A DNA stretch of 36,504 nucleotides from positions 1 through 36,504 of the forward strand of contig JAPVWS010000049.1 of the NCBI GenBank assembly GCA_027493295.1, given 5' to 3'. Positions 9,041 to 15,626 of this stretch are shown here, piece by piece. Source of the DNA: Candidatus Versatilivorator vitaminiformans. GTDB taxonomy: Bacteria; Acidobacteriota; Terriglobia; Versatilivoradales; Versatilivoraceae. Positions within the stretch are counted from its first letter, which is position 1, and every line of letters begins with the position of its first letter. The position numbers were made by a program, and so were the translations under genes. A model generated the notes under the pieces. It worked only from the letters and a program-made list of their open reading frames with translations. It was not told the origin of the DNA and did not search any database.

Positions 9041-9070
9041 ATTGTAGCAGAAACCTCTAGACAGTTTAAA
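9041..9070 (-). promoter_or_regulatory. Candidate sigma-70 promoter of the integrase
   Basis: On the minus strand TTTAAA (9070-9065) and TACAAT (9046-9041) are separated by 18 nt in an AT-rich stretch unlike the surrounding sequence. The predicted start would give a leader of roughly 55 nt carrying the repeated AGTCCCCCA sites. Confidence 0.4.
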
Positions 9071-9132
9071 ATATTAAAGCACTGATAATATTAATGTTTA
9101 AGGATTTTATGGTATGCTGCTAGAGACAATAT

Positions 9133-9153
9133 TGGCGGACGCCCTCTCCGCCA
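9133..9153. other. Candidate attachment site: tRNA-Ser 3'-end-like sequence in a hairpin
   Basis: CCCTCTCCGCCA at 9142-9153 matches the last 12 nt of many bacterial tRNA-Ser genes, with the CCA end pointing right. It is part of a 7-bp hairpin (TGGCGGA 9133-9139 with TCCGCCA 9147-9153). It lies 156 nt upstream of the integrase start. An integrated island would leave such a short copy at one end and the whole tRNA at the other. The second copy is not in this window, so the site is a hypothesis. Confidence 0.35.
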
Positions 9154-9487
9154 GCAATGATATATAAGTCTATATAACAGGATTATTTTATCTCGTCCCC
9201 AAATGGGTTCGATCCCGCCTGTAGTGCCCCACCCGCAACGCCGTTAACATTATTACCTCCCCTGTCGGGTTGTCTGGAATCCAGCATTCTGAGCTGGAAC
9301 GCTATTCTGTCAGACATTACTGCCCCGAGAGGAATGACCGTACCACCCGGTCTGTCAGCCACAGGGAAACGGGCTCGTGGAAGGATTCCTGAGGACACTG
9401 CTCAAGGAGCACATTCACGTCGAGAGTCCAGTGAAGATCCAATGAACCGTGGAAGTGGCTTTTCCCCTGAAACAGGTCATGGAGTTC
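9154..9487. other. Stretch without a recognisable gene; contains a tRNA T-arm-like motif
   Basis: No convincing gene was found. GGGTTCGATCCC around 9207-9218 looks like a tRNA T-arm core, but the stem does not extend to five pairs and no cloverleaf can be drawn around it. Short frames on the minus strand (9183-9398 and 9317-9520) carry no recognisable domain. Confidence 0.4.
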
Positions 9488-9736
9488 TAGCCCGCATTTC
9501 TCACCAGTGGGCATGATCATGGCGCAGGAATTTTCCTTTCAGCGCGTGCTCCCGACCGAATAGCGTAGCGGTTTCTACGGTCGAGGGAGCATGTGCGCGC
9601 TGAAGGGAAAAGGACAATCCAGGGCATGCCCAGCGCCGTCTGTGATGCGCAAGCCTTTGACATTGAGCCAATCAAGGTGCTGAAGATAATCTACTTCTTG
9701 TAATGCCTCCAGCGGCCTGGTGAGAAATGCGGGCTA
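9488..9736. mobile_element. 249-bp MITE-like element with perfect 20-bp inverted ends
   Basis: The ends are perfect inverted repeats: TAGCCCGCATTTCTCACCAG at 9488-9507 and its reverse complement at 9717-9736. Inside is a second, larger imperfect palindrome (9531-9558 with 9578-9611) with its own small central hairpin (CGTAG 9564-9568 with CTACG 9575-9579). No transposase frame is present, so this looks like a non-autonomous element or a relic of an insertion sequence whose middle was lost. The parent family was not identified with confidence. Confidence 0.6.
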
Positions 9737-9937
9737 ACCCGGGTTCACAACTCCAAGTGCCGTAGTTCCTCTCACAACCACTGGTCCAAGAACTCGGTCC
9801 GGTCAGGAACTCTCTCAGCTGACTCTCAAGTGTTTGTGATTGATCCAGGGTCCCAATGGAAATGGGTTGAAATCTCCAGGCGAGTTGCCAAAGATGTCAC
9901 GATCACTGTCCCAGGTAAAACCCGAAAGGAGGCGATC

Positions 9938-11656
9938 ATGCGATTCTGGCTGACTTGGACCTTGATCGCAGCCTTGGCGATTGTCAGTTGTCATTCAACC
10001 AACGACTATGCCGTGTTGATTCGTGGCGGTACGGTTTACGACGGGTCGGGAAACGCGCCGATTGTAACCGACATTGCCATCACAGGAGACACGATCGCTG
10101 CTATGGGCAATCTCGGGGAGGCCACTGCCGATCAGGTGATCGATGCTACGGACCTGGCTGTTGCGCCCGGATTCATCAACATGCTGAGCTGGGCCACTGA
10201 ATCCCTCATCATCGACGGTCGCAGCCAGGGAGATCTCCAGCAAGGCGTCACCCTCGAAGTATTCGGGGAGGGGAAGTCACTTGGGCCAATGAACGAGGCC
10301 ATGAAGCAGACATGGCGTGACCGTTTCTCCAGATATGTTGGGTCTGACGAGGAAGTATCCAGGCTGCTGGACAGTGACCAGGTCCCATGGACCACGTTGG
10401 GTGAGTACTTGGAGTTTCTGGAGGCAAAGGGAGTTTCCACGAATATCGCCTCGTTCGTGGGGGCTACATCGGTCCGTATTCATGAACTCGGCTACGAGGA
10501 CCGCCGGCCTTCTCCGAAGGAACTCAAGCGCATGATCGCGCTGGTCACCGAAGCCATGGAAGACGGCGCTTTGGGCCTTGGTTCTTCGCTCATCTACGCT
10601 CCGGCCTTCTATGCCGAGACTGACGAGTTGATCGCGCTCTCCGCCGAGGCGGCCAAGTTTGGAGGCATGTACATTTCTCATTTGAGAAGCGAGGGAGATC
10701 GCCTGATTGAGGCGCTCGATGAACTGCTTACGATTGCCGCGGAGGCCAACATTGCGGCCGAGATCTACCACCTCAAGATGAGCGGCGAGGAGAACTGGTC
10801 AAAGATCAAAGACGTGGTAGAGCGCATCGAAGCGGCCCAGGCAAAGGGCCTCCGCATCACGGCCAACATGTATACCTACACGGCCGGAGCCACCGGCTTG
10901 AACGCCGCGATGCCACCGTGGGTTCAGGAAGGCGGGTACGCGGCGTGGAGAGAACGGTTACAGGATTCGGAAACCCGCAACCGGGTGGAGCGCGAGATGC
11001 TGGGGCGATCCGACGATTGGGAGAACCTCTTGAGTGCGGCCGGCTCCGAAGGAACCCTTCTGACCAGGTTTTTGAATCCCGACCTGAAGAAATACAACGG
11101 GTGGACTCTCGCCGAGGTCGCCGCCGAGCGAGGGACATCCCCACAGCAAGCGGCTATAGATCTCGTGATCGAAGACGGCAGCCGCGTTGGGGTCGTGTAC
11201 TTCCTGATGTCCGAAGAAAACGTGAAGCGCCTCATTGCCTTGCCCTGGGTCTCTTTCGGATCGGACGGAGCGTCCATGTCGCCGGAACCACCATTCAACC
11301 GCTTCGGCACGCACCCGCGCGCCTACGGAAACTTCGCCCGACTTCTTGGGAAATACGTTCGTGAGGAGAATGTGATTGCTTTAGAAGAAGCGATCCGGCG
11401 ACTCACGACTCTCCCAGCCGGGAACCTCGGGATCGAGAGGCGTGGAAGCCTCACACCCGGTTTTTTTGCGGACATCGTCGTCTTCAACCCCGAGGGGATT
11501 GTGGACCATGCCACTTATGATGACCCACATCGGTTTTCGTCCGGCGTGATCCACGTTCTCGTCAACGGCCAGCCGGTCATCAAGGAGGGTGAGCACACCG
11601 GCGCAACTCCGGGCCGGGTGGTGCGGGGGCCAGGGTGGACGGGCGGCGACCTGTAG
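9938..11656 (+). CDS. Lipoprotein amidohydrolase, D-aminoacylase-like, with altered metal site
   Basis: A 572-residue amidohydrolase-superfamily protein related to N-acyl-D-amino-acid deacylases. The N-terminus (MRFWLTWTLIAALAIVSC) is a lipoprotein signal with C18 as the lipidated residue, so it should sit on the outside of a membrane. ATG 9938 is chosen over an upstream in-frame start because it begins the signal peptide and follows AAAGGAGG. The composite domain starts at VLIRGGTVYDGSGNAP. The usual PGFIDxHxH strand reads PGFINMLSW, so the HxH zinc ligands are absent, and the Cys of the family's GNCG reads Glu (VFGEG). Two later histidines (ISHLRSEG, IYHLKMSG) and the catalytic Asp (FGSDGA) remain. 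The substrate is uncertain; it may be an N-acyl-D-amino acid or peptide. Confidence 0.88.
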   Translation: MRFWLTWTLIAALAIVSCHSTNDYAVLIRGGTVYDGSGNAPIVTDIAITGDTIAAMGNLGEATADQVIDATDLAVAPGFINMLSWATESLIIDGRSQGDLQQGVTLEVFGEGKSLGPMNEAMKQTWRDRFSRYVGSDEEVSRLLDSDQVPWTTLGEYLEFLEAKGVSTNIASFVGATSVRIHELGYEDRRPSPKELKRMIALVTEAMEDGALGLGSSLIYAPAFYAETDELIALSAEAAKFGGMYISHLRSEGDRLIEALDELLTIAAEANIAAEIYHLKMSGEENWSKIKDVVERIEAAQAKGLRITANMYTYTAGATGLNAAMPPWVQEGGYAAWRERLQDSETRNRVEREMLGRSDDWENLLSAAGSEGTLLTRFLNPDLKKYNGWTLAEVAAERGTSPQQAAIDLVIEDGSRVGVVYFLMSEENVKRLIALPWVSFGSDGASMSPEPPFNRFGTHPRAYGNFARLLGKYVREENVIALEEAIRRLTTLPAGNLGIERRGSLTPGFFADIVVFNPEGIVDHATYDDPHRFSSGVIHVLVNGQPVIKEGEHTGATPGRVVRGPGWTGGDL

Positions 11657-11717
11657 CCCAGCTACGCACCTGCCCTGACGTTGCGCCGAATCCACGGTCA
11701 ACTCGGAAGGGGAAAAA

Positions 11718-11976
11718 GGGGACGTTGTTGAATTACTGGAATAACTCTCCCAGTTTCTTATTCCTGGCCGGCCGAAACGGCGAAGCAGATGCCTTCCCGA
11801 GCGCTTCGGCACAGTCGCAGGTACATCCAGGCGATTCGTCCTCAAAACGCGCCCGAATCATTGCACCAAGCAGTTGCCCCAACGGTATCCTGGAATTTTC
11901 CTCCGTTATTTGCTTCCTCTCCAGGTGTCGACAGAATCGTCAGACCGAGTAATTCCACTAATTCAACAACGTCCCC
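11718..11976. mobile_element. 259-bp REP/MITE-like element with 30-bp inverted ends
   Basis: The left end (11718-11747, beginning GGGGACGTTGTTGAATTA) and the right end (11947-11976) are inverted repeats matching at 28 of 30 positions. The interior has no full gene; its minus-strand reading is open but unrecognised. GGGGACGTTGTTGAATTA-type ends resemble sequences I associate with REP-type (Y1 transposase) elements, but that link is from memory and unproven here. The right end lies where the second toxin gene loses its similarity to the intact one, so the element probably inserted into, or recombined with, that toxin. Confidence 0.6.
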
Positions 11977-11988
11977 GATTGACTTCAT

Positions 11989-12003
11989 ATCGAGAATGAA
12001 CAT
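11989..12003 (-). pseudogene. Remnant of a FitB-type toxin: first five codons only
   Basis: Nine nt after the stop of the antitoxin at 12013-12264 an ATG starts MFILD, identical to the first five residues of the intact toxin at 621-1043. The flanking DNA (from the antitoxin's PPDFS stop through ATGTTCATTCTCGATA) is nearly identical at both loci. After codon five similarity stops, and the inverted-repeat element begins within about 12 nt. The rest of the toxin, including three of four catalytic acidic residues, is gone. Confidence 0.75.
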
Positions 12004-12012
12004 CCGCGAGCC

Positions 12013-12264
12013 TCAACTGAAGTCGGGTGGATCCCGCATCGGTTCATGCGGTGGCAGTTCCAGTTCCACACCGCCGTAGGGCTTAAAAAGTTCGTGTATC
12101 GTCGTCGCCAGCCCTTTGGACGGGGGCATTTCCTGGCCGACCGCCTCGCGCAGGATGACTCGCGCCTCCTCTTCCATGGAACGGCCGTTACCGGCGGCAC
12201 GTAAGCGTAGCCGGGTCTTCAGATCGTCGTCGAGATTGCGGATCGTGATGCTCGCCACTTTCAC
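12013..12264 (-). CDS. Orphan FitA-type ribbon-helix-helix antitoxin
   Basis: An 83-residue antitoxin closely related to the one at 369-611: VASITIRNLDDDLKTRLRLR, the identical SMEEEARVILREAVG core, and the shared C-terminal end EPMRDPPDFS. The middle (EMPPSKGLATTIHELFKPYGG) has diverged. It should still dimerise and bind DNA. Its own toxin is destroyed (11989-12003), so it is an orphan. It might neutralise the paralogous toxin at 621-1043 or regulate that promoter, which would explain its intact reading frame; this is inference. It diverges from nothing upstream: the next gene, the ZIP transporter, ends 59 nt away on the same strand. Confidence 0.88.
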   Translation of the reverse strand: MKVASITIRNLDDDLKTRLRLRAAGNGRSMEEEARVILREAVGQEMPPSKGLATTIHELFKPYGGVELELPPHEPMRDPPDFS

Positions 12265-12323
12265 ACCTCTAACACTTGACTGGGGTTATCCATGCCGTGG
12301 CGCTCTATCTCATTGGGAGACGG

Positions 12324-13166
12324 CTACACCCAGATTCCCAGGATCGCCATTCCGGCCAGGCCGACGAATACCAAAACGAATTTGAGGAAGCGGTCGGTGT
12401 CCTGTACCGGCATGGGCACGTCGTCTTTCCCGATCAGTGTGCTGCGAATGAAGTGCGCGACGCGGTCGTCGATCCTGGACATTTCCGCATTGATGACATC
12501 CAGAATGGCTACATAGATGAAGGTTCCCGCCGCCAGGGCGTTGAAACTCCCTTCGATCAGCTCTGCGGCCTGACCCTCGAGAAGGTTGGAAGCCACTGTC
12601 CCGAACAGGATTCCCAACGGAGTCATCGCGACGAAAATGGTCAGCACCGTCCAGAGGCGCCTCCGATCGGCGCCGGAAGCGCGGACGCTGACCATCAGGG
12701 CGAAGGCAGCCGAACCCTTGTGGAACAGGATGCCCAGCATAACCAGCACCGATGTGGCGACCTCGGCCTCGAGACCCAGGGCGGCGCCGGCGATGATGGA
12801 GTGGATGGAGAGAACTACAAGTAGAACCAGGGGATAAATCGGCTGACGGGTTTCCTTTTCCTCACCCGGCCGCGCGTAGCCCTCAAACAGAACACGGTCT
12901 ATGAGCAGCAGCAGGCCGACCCCCACTGCCGCCAGCAGTGGCGCAACGGGATACTCGAATGTCCCCTCAAAGGCCTCTCCCGCCTCGGGCAGCAGGTGGA
13001 TGAACCCCGCACCGAGGAAGATGCCGCCGGCCAGGGAGTTGCCTAGCGACAGGAATCTGCGGCTTCCGTGTTGACGTGCTGCCAACAGTGGAATGATTCC
13101 TCCCGCGATACCGACGGCAAGGATCGATAGAGCCGCAACGATTTTGATGGTGAGCAATGAGGTCAT
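12324..13166 (-). CDS. ZIP-family divalent metal transporter
   Basis: A 280-residue inner-membrane protein with about eight hydrophobic segments, the length and layout of ZIP zinc/iron permeases. Metal-site motifs are visible: H57 in GAGFIHLLPEAGEAF (end of the second helix), H122 in IHSIIAGAALG (fourth helix; the usual HSxxEG has Ala for Glu) and H149 in GILFHKGSAAFAL (fifth helix). The acidic loop between helices 3 and 4 is short and not His-rich, so the metal (Zn2+, Mn2+ or Fe2+) cannot be told. No metal regulator lies nearby, and the 3' neighbour on this strand is the orphan antitoxin. The Glu-to-Ala change may lower or shift metal selectivity. Confidence 0.93.
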   Translation of the reverse strand: MTSLLTIKIVAALSILAVGIAGGIIPLLAARQHGSRRFLSLGNSLAGGIFLGAGFIHLLPEAGEAFEGTFEYPVAPLLAAVGVGLLLLIDRVLFEGYARPGEEKETRQPIYPLVLLVVLSIHSIIAGAALGLEAEVATSVLVMLGILFHKGSAAFALMVSVRASGADRRRLWTVLTIFVAMTPLGILFGTVASNLLEGQAAELIEGSFNALAAGTFIYVAILDVINAEMSRIDDRVAHFIRSTLIGKDDVPMPVQDTDRFLKFVLVFVGLAGMAILGIWV

Positions 13167-13396
13167 GATCGCTATCGTCCCCCTGTCCCAATGAATGCCC
13201 TCCAGAATGTCTCAAAGCCGGTTCAAGGGCGCAAGACAATTCTTGTTGAGCGCGGGACCGGGCGCCTCACAACAGGCTGGCAGCATTGGTGATGGGTGGT
13301 CTTCCGGAAGAGTCGGTAGTTCCGAGCGAGTCCGTCATTTCCGCCCCGAACACGGTCCTTGGAGTTGAACTTCCTTTGGGGAGTGGTTACTCGTGG

Positions 13397-13795
13397 TCAG
13401 GTTGGCTCGTCCTGGTCCGGGGCCGTCAACTGCTTCAGGAAAGATCGACCCTTGGCCTTCAGCTTCTTCTCCAGACGTTCGGTGCAGTCGCAGTCGGTGC
13501 AGGCCCAGGGCTCTTCGCCGTTCATGTCCCGGCAGCGGTTGCGGTCATGGGCGTCCTGCACCCTCTCCAGGTCGAAATACTCCTCCCAGTAGGGGCGTTC
13601 TTCCTGCAGGGGAGTCGGACAGAAGCAGACCTCGACCCAGCGGACCCGACCGTCAGCCGTCCTGCGCGCCTCTTCCATGTTTCGAAGATACTCGCCTCCG
13701 GCTACCGATCCGCGTCCCAGGGACTTGTCCTCGATGGCCTCAAGCAGGGGACGCTTTCGGTTCGACTTGAGTAGAGCAGTGACGAGGTATCTCAT
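13397..13795 (-). CDS. Conserved Cys-rich protein of unknown function
   Basis: A 132-residue soluble protein with no signal peptide. It starts MRYLVTALLK and contains LGRGSVAGGEYLRNMEEAR, VRWVEVCFCPTPLQEERPYW and WACTDCDCTERLEKKL. The two Cys clusters (CFC, and CRD followed by CTDCDC) could bind zinc or an iron-sulfur cluster. The N-terminal MRYLVTALLK strand resembles a ferredoxin-like alpha/beta fold, but I cannot name the family with certainty, although I have the impression that it is conserved in several phyla. It stands alone between the ZIP transporter and the methyltransferase-like gene, so context gives no function. The overlapping plus-strand frames are shadows. Confidence 0.75.
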   Translation of the reverse strand: MRYLVTALLKSNRKRPLLEAIEDKSLGRGSVAGGEYLRNMEEARRTADGRVRWVEVCFCPTPLQEERPYWEEYFDLERVQDAHDRNRCRDMNGEEPWACTDCDCTERLEKKLKAKGRSFLKQLTAPDQDEPT

Positions 13796-14029
13796 GGACG
13801 GATTACTTCGCTCCGTTCAGACAAGCTTCTTGAGGCGCTTTTCTGCCAAGTTTCAGGCTTCAAGACCGATTAACCCAATATTACGGAGTTTTGCGGAATT
13901 GGCAACACTCGCGGGAACGATGGCGGGAGTAGAGTGGGCGCCGGGTGGAAGGGTTGGCAGGCGCTGGTGGGTGAGGATTGGCAATCCGTTGCCGAGGTGA
14001 TTTCCGAGGTCATCTTTCCGGATCGCATG

Positions 14030-14710
14030 TTATCTCCCTAGCCGCATCATCTTGTTCCCACCCCTCTGGAACTCGTAGGAAACCGTTTCGATGCAGGCCC
14101 TAAACCCTTTTGACTTGAAGTACTCAATCACTCCCTGAACGTGAGGCGAGGGTGTACCGCCAACCTGCAGGAGGGGGAAGACACGTGCCTCTGAGGCTAC
14201 CCTAAGCATTTCTTGCAGAGCGCTGCAATGAAAGGTCAGATCGAACTGGGCGCTGTAAAGAAATAGAAAATGCGAGGATAACGCCAGTTCGTAGCTGCCG
14301 TCGCTAAAGGGCAAATAGGGCAGTGATGCATCCCGATATCGTCCTTCGATCTTACCTGTGGGAAAGTCGGAAAGGAACCTGCGCATAGCCAACATTCGTC
14401 TTCGCCCCAGTTCCTGAATGGACGGCACATGGGTCCAGACAAAATCCTGCTGATTATCACGCGCCTGCTTCATGACGACGTCGAAAGTTTCCTGCACCCG
14501 TCGCTGGATGGCTGCAGCGGAATACGAATACAGCGGATCGACGGAGACGACGGCACGGTCCAGGGCCGACATCTCCGCGTTGAAACTGGCCGGTCCGTCG
14601 CCACAGCCCAGGATTCGGCCGCCGAGATCACCTTCCGAGAGGTCGAACATCGCTCGATATTCGGCCAAGGTGCGCCCCCAGGGAATCACTCTGTCGATGG
14701 AGAAAGGCAT
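14030..14710 (-). CDS. SAM-dependent methyltransferase-like protein
   Basis: A class I methyltransferase-fold protein of 226 residues from the ATG at 14710; a TTG eight codons upstream is a less likely start. Motif I reads GGRILGCGDGPASFNAEM, followed by an acidic strand end (VVSVDPLYSYS), and a motif near DGSYELALSSHFLFLYS resembles motif IV/post-I of class I enzymes. The C-terminal end (FEFQRGGNKMMRLGR-like) would complete the sheet. I cannot tell the substrate, and no neighbouring gene suggests a pathway. It could also be a non-methylating SAM-binding relative. The stop lies 20 nt before the end of the overlapping shadow frames. Confidence 0.75.
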   Translation of the reverse strand: MPFSIDRVIPWGRTLAEYRAMFDLSEGDLGGRILGCGDGPASFNAEMSALDRAVVSVDPLYSYSAAAIQRRVQETFDVVMKQARDNQQDFVWTHVPSIQELGRRRMLAMRRFLSDFPTGKIEGRYRDASLPYLPFSDGSYELALSSHFLFLYSAQFDLTFHCSALQEMLRVASEARVFPLLQVGGTPSPHVQGVIEYFKSKGFRACIETVSYEFQRGGNKMMRLGR

Positions 14711-14753
14711 GTCATGCCCCAGATCCGTTCTCAATGGACGCAGTGGGTAAAGT

Positions 14754-15050
14754 TCAAGCCTGTCTTACCGTTTTCCCCTGCGTTAGCAGGTCTCTCAACG
14801 TCTCGTAGACATCACGTCTCGGTCCGATGAAAACCACCGTTACCCCACGGGAATCGGGTCGGTAGATGATCCGGTGCCGTGCGACCGGGAGAAACCACAG
14901 GCCGGCAAGTTCGGCCACCGGAGGTTTCCCCTGAAACGGATGGTCTCGAGGATCATCCAAGGCGGTGCGGATTGCTTTCTTGGCGGTTGGATGAAGGTCC
15001 GCAAGACCTCTTGTGTGGATTGGGAAGCAGAAACCGAGGAAAGTCTTAAT
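14754..15050 (-). CDS. RelE/ParE-type toxin, start codon uncertain
   Basis: The minus strand encodes a RelE/ParE-like toxin: ADLHPTAKKAIRTALDDP, then PVAELAGLWFLPVARHRIIY and VFIGPRRDVYETLRDLL. These match the helical N-terminus and beta-sheet core of the family. The frame is open upstream to the end of the antitoxin, but it holds no ATG, GTG or TTG before a TTG at 14960, which would remove the first helices. The only plausible early start is ATT at 15050-15048, overlapping the antitoxin TAA. Either a rare ATT start is used or a former ATG has mutated and the toxin is silent. Toxins of this group are ribosome-dependent mRNA endonucleases (RelE) or gyrase inhibitors (ParE); which one is unclear. 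Confidence 0.7.
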   Translation of the reverse strand: MKTFLGFCFPIHTRGLADLHPTAKKAIRTALDDPRDHPFQGKPPVAELAGLWFLPVARHRIIYRPDSRGVTVVFIGPRRDVYETLRDLLTQGKTVRQA

Positions 15051-15312
15051 CCCCGAAAGCCTCTTCCACGCTCACAACCCGTCCGGCGGTGACCTCGTCC
15101 AGACCCCTTTGGATTCCATGAACCATCGCCGGATCGGAAAGAATGTCGATCGTCTCGCACAGGCCTGCGAAATCACGGTAGGGGAGCAAAACCGCCTTGG
15201 GCGCACCATTCTTGGTGATGACCACCTTGGCGTGCCGCTCTTCAATGCGGCGGAGTACGTTAAGGAGTTGCGACTTCGCCGTCGATACGGGGATATGCTC
15301 GTCAAAAGGCAT
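15046..15312 (-). CDS. Phd/YefM-type antitoxin
   Basis: An 88-residue antitoxin starting MPFDEHIPVSTAKSQLLNVL. The SxAKxxLLxxLxxIEE pattern, then KVVITKNGAPKAVLLPYRDF, is the Phd/YefM DNA-binding and dimerisation domain. The tail (ETIDILSDPAMVHGIQRGLDEV) is the toxin-binding part common in RelB/YefM-like partners. The internal ATG at 15312 is chosen over a start 12 codons upstream because it fits the family N-terminus. The stop TAA overlaps the probable toxin start by one or two bases, as usual for such pairs. The complex would repress its own promoter, probably in 15313-15400. Confidence 0.9.
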   Translation of the reverse strand: MPFDEHIPVSTAKSQLLNVLRRIEERHAKVVITKNGAPKAVLLPYRDFAGLCETIDILSDPAMVHGIQRGLDEVTAGRVVSVEEAFGD

Positions 15313-15626
15313 GGCAAAAATAATGGCTGGAATTCTGACTCTTGTCAACGCGGCCCGATCGAGGATATTCCTCGCTGTTGGGCCCTTGCTGCTGCAGGAG
15401 TTCCTGCGCCCTGCGGACGCGTAGACGTGTCATCACACCCTCCATTGACCCATCTTCTCCCTTGTCGCTATAGTGGACAGCCCGCGTGAGAGGAGGGGAG
15501 GAGCCTTTCCATCACTCTTCTCCGTCGCAATTCGGCTTGCCGTCAGGATAATCGTTCCGGCCAAGTCCTGCCGCAGCCGTGACGGATGCCCGCTCGAAAC
15601 ACTCCGACCCGGAAGAATTGACAGCC
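15313..15626. promoter_or_regulatory. Divergent intergenic region with a promoter for the peptidase gene
   Basis: The region separates the leftward toxin-antitoxin pair from the rightward peptidase. It holds TTGACC at 15445-15450 and TATAGT at 15469-15474, an 18-nt spacing, reading rightward. No open frame in the region looks coding. The antitoxin promoter should also lie in its left part but is not obvious. Confidence 0.5.

Larger units (their letters stand above)
1..9153. mobile_element. Right part of a putative integrated genomic island (boundaries inferred)
   Basis: A tyrosine integrase at one end, a two-gene restriction-modification module, a toxin-antitoxin pair and a small orphan membrane gene form a typical defence-island cargo. 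The right boundary is placed at a tRNA-Ser 3'-end-like sequence (9142-9153) just upstream of the integrase. No copy of that sequence was found in the left part of the window, so the left boundary would lie outside it. The island as a unit is inference; the genes are seen directly. Confidence 0.4.

Noticed and set aside
9200-9235. Possible tRNA gene
   Set aside because: Only the T-arm core matches; no anticodon arm, D-arm or matching acceptor stem was found.
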